A program made the position numbers and the translations under genes. From Leptotrichia massiliensis (GTDB lineage Bacteria > Fusobacteriota > Fusobacteriia > Fusobacteriales > Leptotrichiaceae): DNA of 64,000 nucleotides. Of the stretch, positions 39,364 through 45,913 are shown one piece after another; position 1 is the stretch's first letter, and the number at the start of each line of letters is the position of its first letter. The DNA lies in NCBI RefSeq assembly GCF_900104625.1, contig NZ_FNVZ01000002.1, forward strand, positions 1-64,000, read 5' to 3'. A model generated the notes under the pieces. The model did no database searches. It had not been told where the DNA came from and was given only the letters and a program-made list of their open reading frames with translations.

Positions 39364-39990
39364 CTATTTCTTAACACTTCTAAAAATTCTATACCCCGCA
39401 TTAATTTCGAGAGTTTCACAATTGCCAAAAACTTCTTCCAGCTTTCTCTGTGTACTTTTCGCTCCGTGCTTTGTCTGAATTACACAATAAAATTCTCCAT
39501 TTTCATTTAAATGCTCGAAACTTTGTTCATAAATTTGAAAAATTGTTTGCTTTCCAGCTCGAATTGGTGGATTAGACAAAATTACATCAAACTTTTCAGA
39601 AATATTATCAAATACAAAAGATTTTCTCACTTCAAAATCGTCATTTTCAGCCTTTACAACTCCATTTTTTAAAAGATTTTCCCTAGTAAGATCCAATGCC
39701 CGCTCATTCACATCTGATGAAACAGTTCTAGCATTTTCAAAAAAAGACTTTATAACAACTGATACAACTCCATATCCACAACCAATATCCAGCACATCAA
39801 ACTTTTGACTTTTCCTATTCAAATTTTCTCTCAAAAAAACTTTTAACATAACATCAGTTCCGAAATCTACCTTTGTCTTTGAAAATACTCCATTATCTGT
39901 TACAAACTCAAATTTTTTATTTTTTATTTCATATTTTATTATTTTTCTATCCGATTTTACTTCCTGCTTTTCTGAAAAGTAATGGCTCAT
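39364..39990 (-). CDS. RsmC-like class I SAM-dependent methyltransferase
   Basis: A roughly 208-residue methyltransferase with SAM motif VLDIGCGYGVVS and the catalytic NPPI motif (ILSNPPIRAG) typical of N2-guanine rRNA methylases of the RsmC/YbxB type. The likely target is a guanine of 16S rRNA, but this is inferred. I chose ATG 39990 (MSHYFSEKQ) because AAGAGGTG precedes it; an in-frame ATG 22 codons upstream has no ribosome site. Confidence 0.85.
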   Translation of the reverse strand: MSHYFSEKQEVKSDRKIIKYEIKNKKFEFVTDNGVFSKTKVDFGTDVMLKVFLRENLNRKSQKFDVLDIGCGYGVVSVVIKSFFENARTVSSDVNERALDLTRENLLKNGVVKAENDDFEVRKSFVFDNISEKFDVILSNPPIRAGKQTIFQIYEQSFEHLNENGEFYCVIQTKHGAKSTQRKLEEVFGNCETLEINAGYRIFRSVKK

Positions 39991-40123
39991 TTTTTCACCT
40001 CTTAAATTTTCTGTTTTTATAATTATTATAGCATATTTTTCACAGTTATATGCCATTTTTTATCTTACACATATTTTATTAAAAAACAATTCTCTCTTAA
40101 AATTATTGCACATACAAAATTCC

Positions 40124-40189
40124 TTGCATTCTTTTCAATTTTTTTATATAATAAATTTAACACAAAACTATTAATTTAAAATTTTGTGT
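40124..40189 (+). promoter_or_regulatory. promoter and inverted repeat of the HMA-domain gene
   Basis: TTGCAT (40124-40129), 17 bases, TATAAT (40147-40152). The 5' region then has ACACAAAA (40160-40167) and TTTTGTGT (40182-40189), an 8-base inverted repeat that may be an operator or an mRNA hairpin. Confidence 0.65.
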
Positions 40190-40223
40190 ATAAATAAAAA
40201 TAAAATTTTATGGAGGTTTTGAA

Positions 40224-40448
40224 ATGATTAAAAAACTTGTTGAAATAGAAGGAATGCATTGTGAAAACTGTGCTAAAAAAGTAGAAGATGTTTTATACGG
40301 ACTGCCAGAAGTGGAAAATGTGGAAGTAAACCTTTCTAATAAAAATGCAAAAGTTACTTTAAACGAAGAAGTTGACGATTTGCTGATAGCAGATGTGGTA
40401 AATGGTGCTGGACATTATAAAGTGAAGGATGTTACAGAAATTTCTTAA
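40224..40448 (+). CDS. copper-chaperone-like HMA-domain protein
   Basis: A 74-residue heavy-metal-associated domain with the metal-binding loop GMHCENC and the ferredoxin-like strand pattern VENVEVNLSNKNAKVTL. CopZ proteins of this size carry Cu(I) to P-type ATPases. No copper ATPase or CsoR gene is nearby, so metal identity is inferred. TGGAGG precedes the ATG. I see no terminator directly after it. Confidence 0.88.
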   Translation: MIKKLVEIEGMHCENCAKKVEDVLYGLPEVENVEVNLSNKNAKVTLNEEVDDLLIADVVNGAGHYKVKDVTEIS

Positions 40449-40503
40449 TTTTTTTTATTAACTATTTATTTACAAAAAATTAAAAAATTTATTTTAAATT
40501 GAG

Positions 40504-40532
40504 TTGATTTTTTTATTATAAAATGTTATAAT
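40504..40532 (+). promoter_or_regulatory. promoter of the candidate antitoxin RNA
   Basis: TTGATT (40504-40509), 17 bases, TATAAT (40527-40532) with TG upstream (extended -10). It predicts an RNA start near 40539, with no gene downstream on this strand. Confidence 0.75.
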
Positions 40533-40553
40533 AATGATGTAAAAGAATAAAAA

Positions 40554-40570
40554 TTCTCATTGTAATGTAC
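40554..40570 (+). repeat. direct repeat copy 1 (antitoxin side)
   Basis: TTCTCATTGTAATGTAC. It matches the copy at 40689-40705 at 15 of 17 positions. Both mismatches become G-U pairs when the two RNAs anneal. Confidence 0.85.
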
Positions 40571-40575
40571 AAATC

Positions 40576-40612
40576 AAAAGAGAGCTAACCCCCAAAGTAA
40601 GCTCTCTTTTTT
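40576..40612. terminator. shared bidirectional terminator of the toxin-antitoxin pair
   Basis: AAAAGAGAGCT (40576-40586) pairs perfectly with AGCTCTCTTTT (40600-40610). Six or more Ts follow on the plus side and TTTTGATTT on the minus side. The 13-base loop holds CCCCC (plus) and GGGGG (minus), striking in an AT-rich intergenic region. Confidence 0.85.
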
Positions 40613-40614
40613 CG

Positions 40615-40695
40615 TTATTTCCAAAATTCTTGAATTAAAATTATTACTATCTGTAATAAAATTACAATTAAGATTTTTATCAATAACGTTCTCAT
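40615..40695 (-). CDS. candidate Fst-like type I toxin peptide
   Basis: A 26-residue hydrophobic peptide (MRTLLIKILIVILLQ, ending QEFWK): two basic residues near the start, one continuous membrane helix, then a short polar C-terminus with Trp. The ribosome site AAAGGAGGTG is optimal, nine bases before the ATG, but a TCCTT-GAGA-AAGGA hairpin (40707-40720) can hide it. The start codon lies inside direct repeat 2. The stop is three bases before the shared terminator. It is too short for ordinary gene callers. The function as a membrane toxin is inferred from architecture. Confidence 0.72.
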   Translation of the reverse strand: MRTLLIKILIVILLQIVIILIQEFWK

Positions 40696-40705
40696 CGTAA
40701 TGCAC
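40689..40705 (-). repeat. direct repeat copy 2 (toxin translation start)
   Basis: TTCTCATCGTAATGCAC on the plus strand. In the toxin mRNA its complement covers the ATG and the spacer to the ribosome site. Confidence 0.85.
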
Positions 40706-40706
40706 C

Positions 40707-40720
40707 TCCTTTCTCAAGGA
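40707..40720 (-). promoter_or_regulatory. 5' hairpin over the toxin ribosome site
   Basis: In the mRNA UCCUU and AAGGA pair around a GAGA tetraloop (GNRA class), covering the AAGGA of the Shine-Dalgarno sequence. It would slow translation, as in fst mRNA. Confidence 0.6.
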
Positions 40721-40728
40721 TTGCTAAA

Positions 40729-40757
40729 ATTATATCATTTTTTGAAATGTTTGTATA
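40729..40757 (-). promoter_or_regulatory. promoter of the candidate toxin
   Basis: On the minus strand TATACA (40752-40757), 17 bases, TATAAT (40729-40734) with TG upstream. The expected start near 40722 puts the SD-masking hairpin at the very 5' end of the mRNA. Confidence 0.7.
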
Positions 40758-40799
40758 TCTATTTTTTAATTTTTTTAATAAATTACAAATTTTTATAAA

Positions 40800-40846
40800 A
40801 TAAAAAAGATGATATTGAACAATTTTACTGCTCTTTATCATCTTTT
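40800..40846 (-). terminator. terminator of the 147-residue protein gene
   Basis: AAAAGATGATA (40804-40814) pairs with TATCATCTTTT (40836-40846). On the minus strand a T-run follows. Confidence 0.75.
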
Positions 40847-40851
40847 AAATT

Positions 40852-41295
40852 TTATATAAATTTTTTATCTAACTCATTTATTTTTTCTACGGATTCATGC
40901 TGATATTCTTGAATTGATTTCATTAACTCTTTAAATTCATTTTCATTATATTCTTTTATTGAGCCATCCGAATTTTCACATCCTTTATTTTCAATCTGAT
41001 ACATTCTCTCAAAAAACTTTATCAATAATTTTTTAGTATTGTATAAATATTCATAATCAAAATCAGGATAATTATCTGAATGGATATACTCAAAAAGTTC
41101 ATTTAAAAAATTTTCTTTAGTTTCATAATCTTTTAAATCGAAGATATCTCCCAAATTAAATTTTTTTTCAAACTTTCCTTTAATATTTTGAGTTTCAACT
41201 CTCCACTCATTATTGTCTTCTGATTCAAATGTAATTTTGATATGTTTTAATTCGTTTGAATGCATTAATTTTAAATTCAAATCATATTTTTTCAT
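40852..41295 (-). CDS. hypothetical protein
   Basis: I do not recognise this 147-residue protein. It is acidic, has no signal peptide or membrane helix, and looks like mixed beta (N-terminal third: DLNLKLMHSNELKHIKITFES) and helix. AGGAGGAATTT precedes the ATG, and it has its own terminator, so it is likely expressed. It resembles immunity-type small proteins in size and charge only. A degraded reading frame lies just upstream on the same strand. Confidence 0.7.
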   Translation of the reverse strand: MKKYDLNLKLMHSNELKHIKITFESEDNNEWRVETQNIKGKFEKKFNLGDIFDLKDYETKENFLNELFEYIHSDNYPDFDYEYLYNTKKLLIKFFERMYQIENKGCENSDGSIKEYNENEFKELMKSIQEYQHESVEKINELDKKFI

Positions 41296-41348
41296 AAATT
41301 CCTCCTAAATTTTAAAATTTTAATTTATAATTATATTTTTATTTCTTA

Positions 41349-41594
41349 TTAAAAGTTCTCTATCATATATTCATAATCAATTTTCTCTTTGTAACGAATA
41401 TCTTACTCCAATATACATTCAGATTCATCCACACGACTTATTTTATCTTTTATAGTTAGTTCATTTTCTGTTGATAAATTCATAACTTTTCTATCTTTTT
41501 TTATACAAAATACTATTTTATTATTTTTAAATTCACTTGTTAATAAATCAATACAAACAACACCATACCAACATTTGTTATTATCCTTTGTGTT
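41349..41594 (-). pseudogene. degraded open reading frame
   Basis: A gene-like reading frame runs from 41594 to TAA at 41403-41405 (63 codons) and continues in frame for 17 codons to a second stop at 41349-41351. It reads like real protein (WYGVVCIDLLTSEFKNNK, then RVDESECILE). There is no start codon with a ribosome site, and TGA lies just upstream. It looks like the decayed end of a small gene. The family is not recognised. The rest of the 41296-41661 gap shows nothing else. Confidence 0.45.
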
Positions 41595-41661
41595 TCAATA
41601 CATTTTCCAACATATATTTCTTACTATCAGACTTTTTCATAAATTTATATTATTTTTCTTA

Positions 41662-42918
41662 CTATTCCCTTATTTGACCTTCTCCCCTAATCACATACTT
41701 TGTCGTAGTCAGCTCTCTTATTCCCATAGGCCCACGAGCATGCAGTTTTTGTGTGGAAATTCCAATTTCTCCACCAAAGCCAAATTCCCCTCCGTCGGAA
41801 AATCTTGTTGAAGCGTTTAAATAAACGTTGGCTGAATCTACTTCGTTTAGGAATTTTTCAGCATTTTCTATAGATTTTGTCAAAATTGAGTCAGAATGGT
41901 GCGTTCCATGATTATTTATGTATTCAATTGCTTCTTCTATGTTTTTAACTAATTTTAGTGACATTATTAAATCTAGATATTCAGCCCCAAAATCTTCTTC
42001 TGTTGCCAATTTTACATCATTTCTGTTTCCAACAATTTCTAATGCTTCTTTGCTGTACCTTAGCTCCACACCATCTTTTAAAAGCATTTCTGTTAATTCT
42101 GGCAAGATTGCTTTTGCAATGTTCTCGTGGATAAGTGTTGTTTCAATGGCATTACATACGCTTGGACGTTGTACTTTGGCATTTTCGATAATTGGTAATG
42201 CCTGTTTTATATCGGCTGTTTCGTCCACAAAGATGTGACAGATTCCTGCACCTGTTTCTATCATTGGAATTGTTGCGTTTTCTATGATAAATCTTTTTAA
42301 TCCTTTTCCCCCTCTTGGGATAATTACATCAATATACTTATCTGCACGAATTAAGTCCTTCACAAGTTCCCTTTCTGGCTTTTCTACAAGTTGAACTGTA
42401 TTTTTTGGCAATCCGTGAGCATCTGCAACCCTATTTAATAAATTATTCAAATAAATATTTGAATTCAGGGCATCTTCTGACCCACGTAAAATTATCGCAT
42501 TTGAAGATTTTATTGCAAGTCCTGCCGCATCTACTGTAACGTTTGGACGAGATTCGTAAATCATTCCGATTACTCCAAGGGGAACTCTCTTTTTAGCAAT
42601 ATTCATTCCATTTTTATGATTCCATCCTGTAACGACTTCTCCAATTGGATCTGGAAACATAGCCATTTCACGCAGACTTTGAGCCATTCCTTCAATTCTG
42701 CTGTCTGTAAGCTCCATTCTATCCAGCAAGGAAAATGCCATTCCATTTTTCTTACCATTTTCCATATCTATTTTGTTCGCAGCCTTTATTTCTTCTTTTT
42801 TGTTTATTAATTCATCTGCAATTGCAAACAATACATCATTTTTTGTTTTTGTTCCAATTTTCAAAAGCTCCCTTGAAGCGGCTTTTGCTTTTTTCCCAAG
42901 TTCTTCTATATAATTCAT
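41662..42918 (-). CDS. proA: glutamate-5-semialdehyde dehydrogenase (gamma-glutamyl phosphate reductase)
   Basis: Second step of proline synthesis: NADPH reduction of gamma-glutamyl phosphate. The 418-residue ALDH-fold enzyme has the catalytic Cys in QRPSVCNAIETTL, plus IIPRGGKGLKRFI, FGAEYLDLIMSLK and FGFGGEIGISTQKLHARGP. Complete. GAGGGAAG precedes the ATG. proB lies 1.5 kb upstream on the same strand, separated by two membrane protein genes. Confidence 0.97.
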   Translation of the reverse strand: MNYIEELGKKAKAASRELLKIGTKTKNDVLFAIADELINKKEEIKAANKIDMENGKKNGMAFSLLDRMELTDSRIEGMAQSLREMAMFPDPIGEVVTGWNHKNGMNIAKKRVPLGVIGMIYESRPNVTVDAAGLAIKSSNAIILRGSEDALNSNIYLNNLLNRVADAHGLPKNTVQLVEKPERELVKDLIRADKYIDVIIPRGGKGLKRFIIENATIPMIETGAGICHIFVDETADIKQALPIIENAKVQRPSVCNAIETTLIHENIAKAILPELTEMLLKDGVELRYSKEALEIVGNRNDVKLATEEDFGAEYLDLIMSLKLVKNIEEAIEYINNHGTHHSDSILTKSIENAEKFLNEVDSANVYLNASTRFSDGGEFGFGGEIGISTQKLHARGPMGIRELTTTKYVIRGEGQIRE

Positions 42919-42948
42919 ACTTCCCTCATTTCTTAATTTATCTAATTT

Positions 42949-43536
42949 CTAAAAAAGATCTCCAGCTTTTCTATTCCTATCCTTCATCTTTTTTATTTTT
43001 CTCGTTCTAAATATAGCTATTATAAACATAACTGCAGAAATAGTTAAAAAAATCCAGTAAATTATTAAATATCGCCTAGCCCAGTCAATATTAAAAATAT
43101 TTGTCATAACTTCCATTAAAATATCAAAAAATTTTGTATCTGGATATTGCTTTTTAAAAATTAATGTTAAGTTTAACACTTCTGACAAATATATTGCCAA
43201 ATATGAAAAAATATATATAATAACTACACTAAAAATAGTTATTTCTAATTCATCATACAAATTGTTAAACTTACTTTTTTTTACTTTTCTTATTTTTTCT
43301 CCTTCATTCGAGTCAGTAATTTCTTTAGCTTTTTCTTTTCTTTTTTTACCAAAAAAATTTCCAAATATAACTCCAATATCTATAATTCCCACACCTAAAA
43401 ACATCACTATAATATGTCTTATATTATTTTGAGCCGCAAAAAAATAAAGTACAGTTGCAATTATAAAGCCTAAAAATCCACCAAGAAATGTGTATAATTT
43501 ATTTTCATTTTTATTAAAAATATTTTCACTCTTCAC
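42949..43536 (-). CDS. membrane protein of unknown function
   Basis: A 195-residue protein with about four hydrophobic helices (near 15-33, 40-60, 95-115 and 155-178) and a basic C-terminal tail (TRKIKKMKDRNRK). Not recognised. It starts at GTG with AAGGGAGAAG upstream. It lies about 20 bases after the next membrane gene and 30 bases before proA, so it is probably part of the pro transcript. Confidence 0.65.
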   Translation of the reverse strand: MKSENIFNKNENKLYTFLGGFLGFIIATVLYFFAAQNNIRHIIVMFLGVGIIDIGVIFGNFFGKKRKEKAKEITDSNEGEKIRKVKKSKFNNLYDELEITIFSVVIIYIFSYLAIYLSEVLNLTLIFKKQYPDTKFFDILMEVMTNIFNIDWARRYLIIYWIFLTISAVMFIIAIFRTRKIKKMKDRNRKAGDLF

Positions 43537-43557
43537 TTACTTCTCCCTTTCATTTTT

Positions 43558-44343
43558 TCACTCATTCGCTCCGAAAGTATTAATTATTGTTTCTAATAAA
43601 TTTGTATTATGAATCAACGCTTTGTCTGACAAATGCAATATTTTATTTCCAGCTTTATCTGTTATATTTATTCTTCCAGCCATTGTGCTTATATTGTAGT
43701 CATTCCAATTATAAACTTCGTTATCCAAAGTCAAGGCTTCTCTTGTAACCTTTATTTTCAATGCTTGTTCCAATTTTTTGGATATATACTTTTTAGGAGC
43801 CAACGCCATTATAGATTTTTTTGGATTATTAAATAAAAATTCAACTGGTTCACCATTTTCAATATTTCTCATAGCTTTTGGATAGTTAATTTTAACAAAA
43901 TCTTGCTGAAACAAGTCAAAGGCATTAGATGGATAACCTGCCGCCGCTATATTTTTCCAAGTTCCATTATTATCTTTATACCATATTCCCAAAAATGTAT
44001 TTGGTCTCATTACATTCGGAATAAAAAAATATTCCAAATTTTCATAAAGAATTTTTTCATTTTTTCCAATAGCAAATCCATCTTCATAAAAAGATATTTT
44101 TTCATATTTCTTTATTATAAAATACGGCAAAACATAAGCAAATATTATTAAAAATAAACCTATTAATGTTATTGCTATTATAGCGCCTAGAAGTTTCCCT
44201 CTTTCAGCAGCATCAGACAGATTTTTCACAAAAAGTTTTATAAATATTATCAAAAAAAAGTTAAACAGTAAAAAATTTGCCAATGTAAGCATTTTAAGAT
44301 AAAGTTTCATTCCTACTATTTTTTTAGGTTGTTCATAACTCAT
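43558..44343 (-). CDS. membrane protein of unknown function
   Basis: A 261-residue protein with two N-terminal membrane helices (about 17-38 and 52-75) followed by a roughly 180-residue soluble domain that resembles the PH-like/YcxB-type domains seen after paired helices (FYEDGFAIGKNEKILYENLEYFFI). This likeness is tentative. No catalytic motif. A weak ribosome site (GCGGGACG) precedes the ATG. It lies between proB and a second membrane gene. Confidence 0.65.
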   Translation of the reverse strand: MSYEQPKKIVGMKLYLKMLTLANFLLFNFFLIIFIKLFVKNLSDAAERGKLLGAIIAITLIGLFLIIFAYVLPYFIIKKYEKISFYEDGFAIGKNEKILYENLEYFFIPNVMRPNTFLGIWYKDNNGTWKNIAAAGYPSNAFDLFQQDFVKINYPKAMRNIENGEPVEFLFNNPKKSIMALAPKKYISKKLEQALKIKVTREALTLDNEVYNWNDYNISTMAGRINITDKAGNKILHLSDKALIHNTNLLETIINTFGANE

Positions 44344-44425
44344 AAATCGTCCCGCTTTCTATTTTATTAAAAGTTTTTGATTCTTGTACGCTAAATACTT
44401 TAAATAAAATTTATTATTTTTATTT

Positions 44426-45568
44426 TTATTTTCTAATAACCACATTATCAATATGAATCACAGCGTCATCATATTTGTAGCCCAGCATTTCCTCTATATT
44501 TTCACTTTTTATGCCTTTTATAAGGTTTATTTCCTCTGATGAATAATTTGAAATTCCAGTTGCGATAACTTTTCCTTCTAAATCTTCTATTTCGATAACT
44601 GCCCCCTTGTCAAAATTCCCCTCAACAGACTTTATCCCAACAGACAATAAACTATTTCCATTCTTTAATGCTACTTTTGCACCATTGTCAATTGTTAACG
44701 AACCTTCCTTATTAGGTCCGTATGCCAGCCAGTATTTTCTTAGACTAATTTTTTTATTTTTTTTCACAAAAAGTGTTCCTATATTTTCTTTTTCAACTAT
44801 TCTAGTTATATTTTTAGGATCATCTCCACTAGCAATTACAAGGCTTGTTCCAATTTTTGTTACCATTTCCGCAGCGATGATTTTTGTTATCATTCCGCCA
44901 GTTCCAAATTTTGAACCTTCTGCACCTGCCATCTGCTTTATGTCTTCATTAATATCTCCAACCATATGAATCAGGTTCGCATCCTCATATTTTCTAGGAT
45001 TTTTATTATAAAGCCCATCAATATCCGACAAAATTATAAGTAAATCAGCATCAATTAATCCCGAAACAAGCGCTGACATTGTATCATTGTCCCCAACCTT
45101 TATTTTCAATGCATTAGACACAATTGCATCATTTTCATTTATAATTGGTATAATTTTCCTTTTCAAAAAAGCATTACAAACATTTCTCATATTCAAGTAT
45201 CTTTTTCTATTGGAAAATTCCTCTTTTGTCAACAATAATTGTCCGATTATCTTATTATGCTCTTTAAAAAGAGTTTGATAAATTTGCATAAGTGAAACTT
45301 GCCCAACTGCTGACAGCATCTGCTTTTCTGCCAAAGTTTTAGGCTTTTCGCTTATATTAAGAAGTCCCATTCCAGCTCCAACTGCACCAGAAGTCACAAG
45401 TATTACATCATACCCTTTATCTTGTAAATTACTTAGTTCTAGTACAATTTTCTTTATCTTTTCAATATCTAGATGACCATCCTCTGTTGTAAGTGTAGAA
45501 GTTCCAACTTTCACAACTATCCTCTGTATATTGTCTAAAATTTCTTCTCTTGTATTACTATTTCTCAT
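44426..45568 (-). CDS. proB: glutamate 5-kinase
   Basis: Phosphorylates glutamate in the first, feedback-inhibited step of proline synthesis. The 380-residue protein has the amino-acid-kinase domain with VVKVGTSTLT, TSGAVGAGMG, INENDAIVSN, VGDNDTMSALVS and GTGGMITKI. A C-terminal PUA domain follows (about 275-380, GPNKEGSLTIDNGA). Complete. AGGAGAATAGG precedes the ATG. Confidence 0.97.
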   Translation of the reverse strand: MRNSNTREEILDNIQRIVVKVGTSTLTTEDGHLDIEKIKKIVLELSNLQDKGYDVILVTSGAVGAGMGLLNISEKPKTLAEKQMLSAVGQVSLMQIYQTLFKEHNKIIGQLLLTKEEFSNRKRYLNMRNVCNAFLKRKIIPIINENDAIVSNALKIKVGDNDTMSALVSGLIDADLLIILSDIDGLYNKNPRKYEDANLIHMVGDINEDIKQMAGAEGSKFGTGGMITKIIAAEMVTKIGTSLVIASGDDPKNITRIVEKENIGTLFVKKNKKISLRKYWLAYGPNKEGSLTIDNGAKVALKNGNSLLSVGIKSVEGNFDKGAVIEIEDLEGKVIATGISNYSSEEINLIKGIKSENIEEMLGYKYDDAVIHIDNVVIRK

Positions 45569-45617
45569 TTTTTCCTATTCTCCTGTTTAAACATTTCTAT
45601 GTAGCTCATTTTTTAAC

Positions 45618-45642
45618 GTAAGGGCATTAAACATGCCCTTAC
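45618..45642. repeat. perfect 10-base-pair palindrome between the lipoprotein gene and proB
   Basis: GTAAGGGCAT (45618-45627) and ATGCCCTTAC (45633-45642) are exact reverse complements around TAAAC. No T-run follows on either strand, so it is not a standard terminator. It is GC-richer than its surroundings and may be an interspersed palindrome or an mRNA processing/stability hairpin. Confidence 0.6.
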
Positions 45643-45651
45643 AACCTTAAA

Positions 45652-45795
45652 TTATTTTTTCAATTTATTACAAAGATTTGTATTCAAGCAAGTATATCCT
45701 CCAGCAACTGCTCCTGCTCCCAATGCTACTGCTGTACAAGAACTCAAACTCATCATTAACGCAATTATTGCTCCTATAATTTTAATTTTTCTCAT
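45652..45795 (-). CDS. small lipoprotein
   Basis: A 47-residue protein beginning MRKIKIIGAIIALMMSLSSC, with a lipobox (L-S-S-C, Cys20). After the lipidated Cys come an Ala/Gly-rich stretch and a short tail with two more cysteines (YTCLNTNLCNKLKK). It resembles entericidin-sized lipoproteins. AGAGGTAAG precedes the ATG. It lies between alpha-amylase and proB on the same strand. The function is unknown. Confidence 0.75.
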   Translation of the reverse strand: MRKIKIIGAIIALMMSLSSCTAVALGAGAVAGGYTCLNTNLCNKLKK

Positions 45796-45913
45796 TTGTC
45801 TTACCTCTCAATCTGGTTTTTTATTTAAATTAACCTAAAAAGATTTAATATATTTTAACTTTTTAAATTTATTTATTTCTTTGACAATAATAAATAGTTT
45901 TAGTATTTTAGTC

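Larger units (their letters stand above)
40539..40612 (+). ncRNA. candidate type I antitoxin RNA
   Basis: A roughly 75-base RNA is predicted between a strong promoter and a strong terminator, with no ribosome site or ORF of note. Its 5' part contains TTCTCATTGTAATGTAC (40554-40570). This can pair with all 17 bases of the toxin mRNA spanning its start codon, 15 by Watson-Crick and 2 by G-U. Its terminator loop carries CCCCC, complementary to GGGGG in the toxin mRNA terminator loop. These are the two contact sites used by RNA II of the Enterococcus par locus. Confidence 0.72.
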
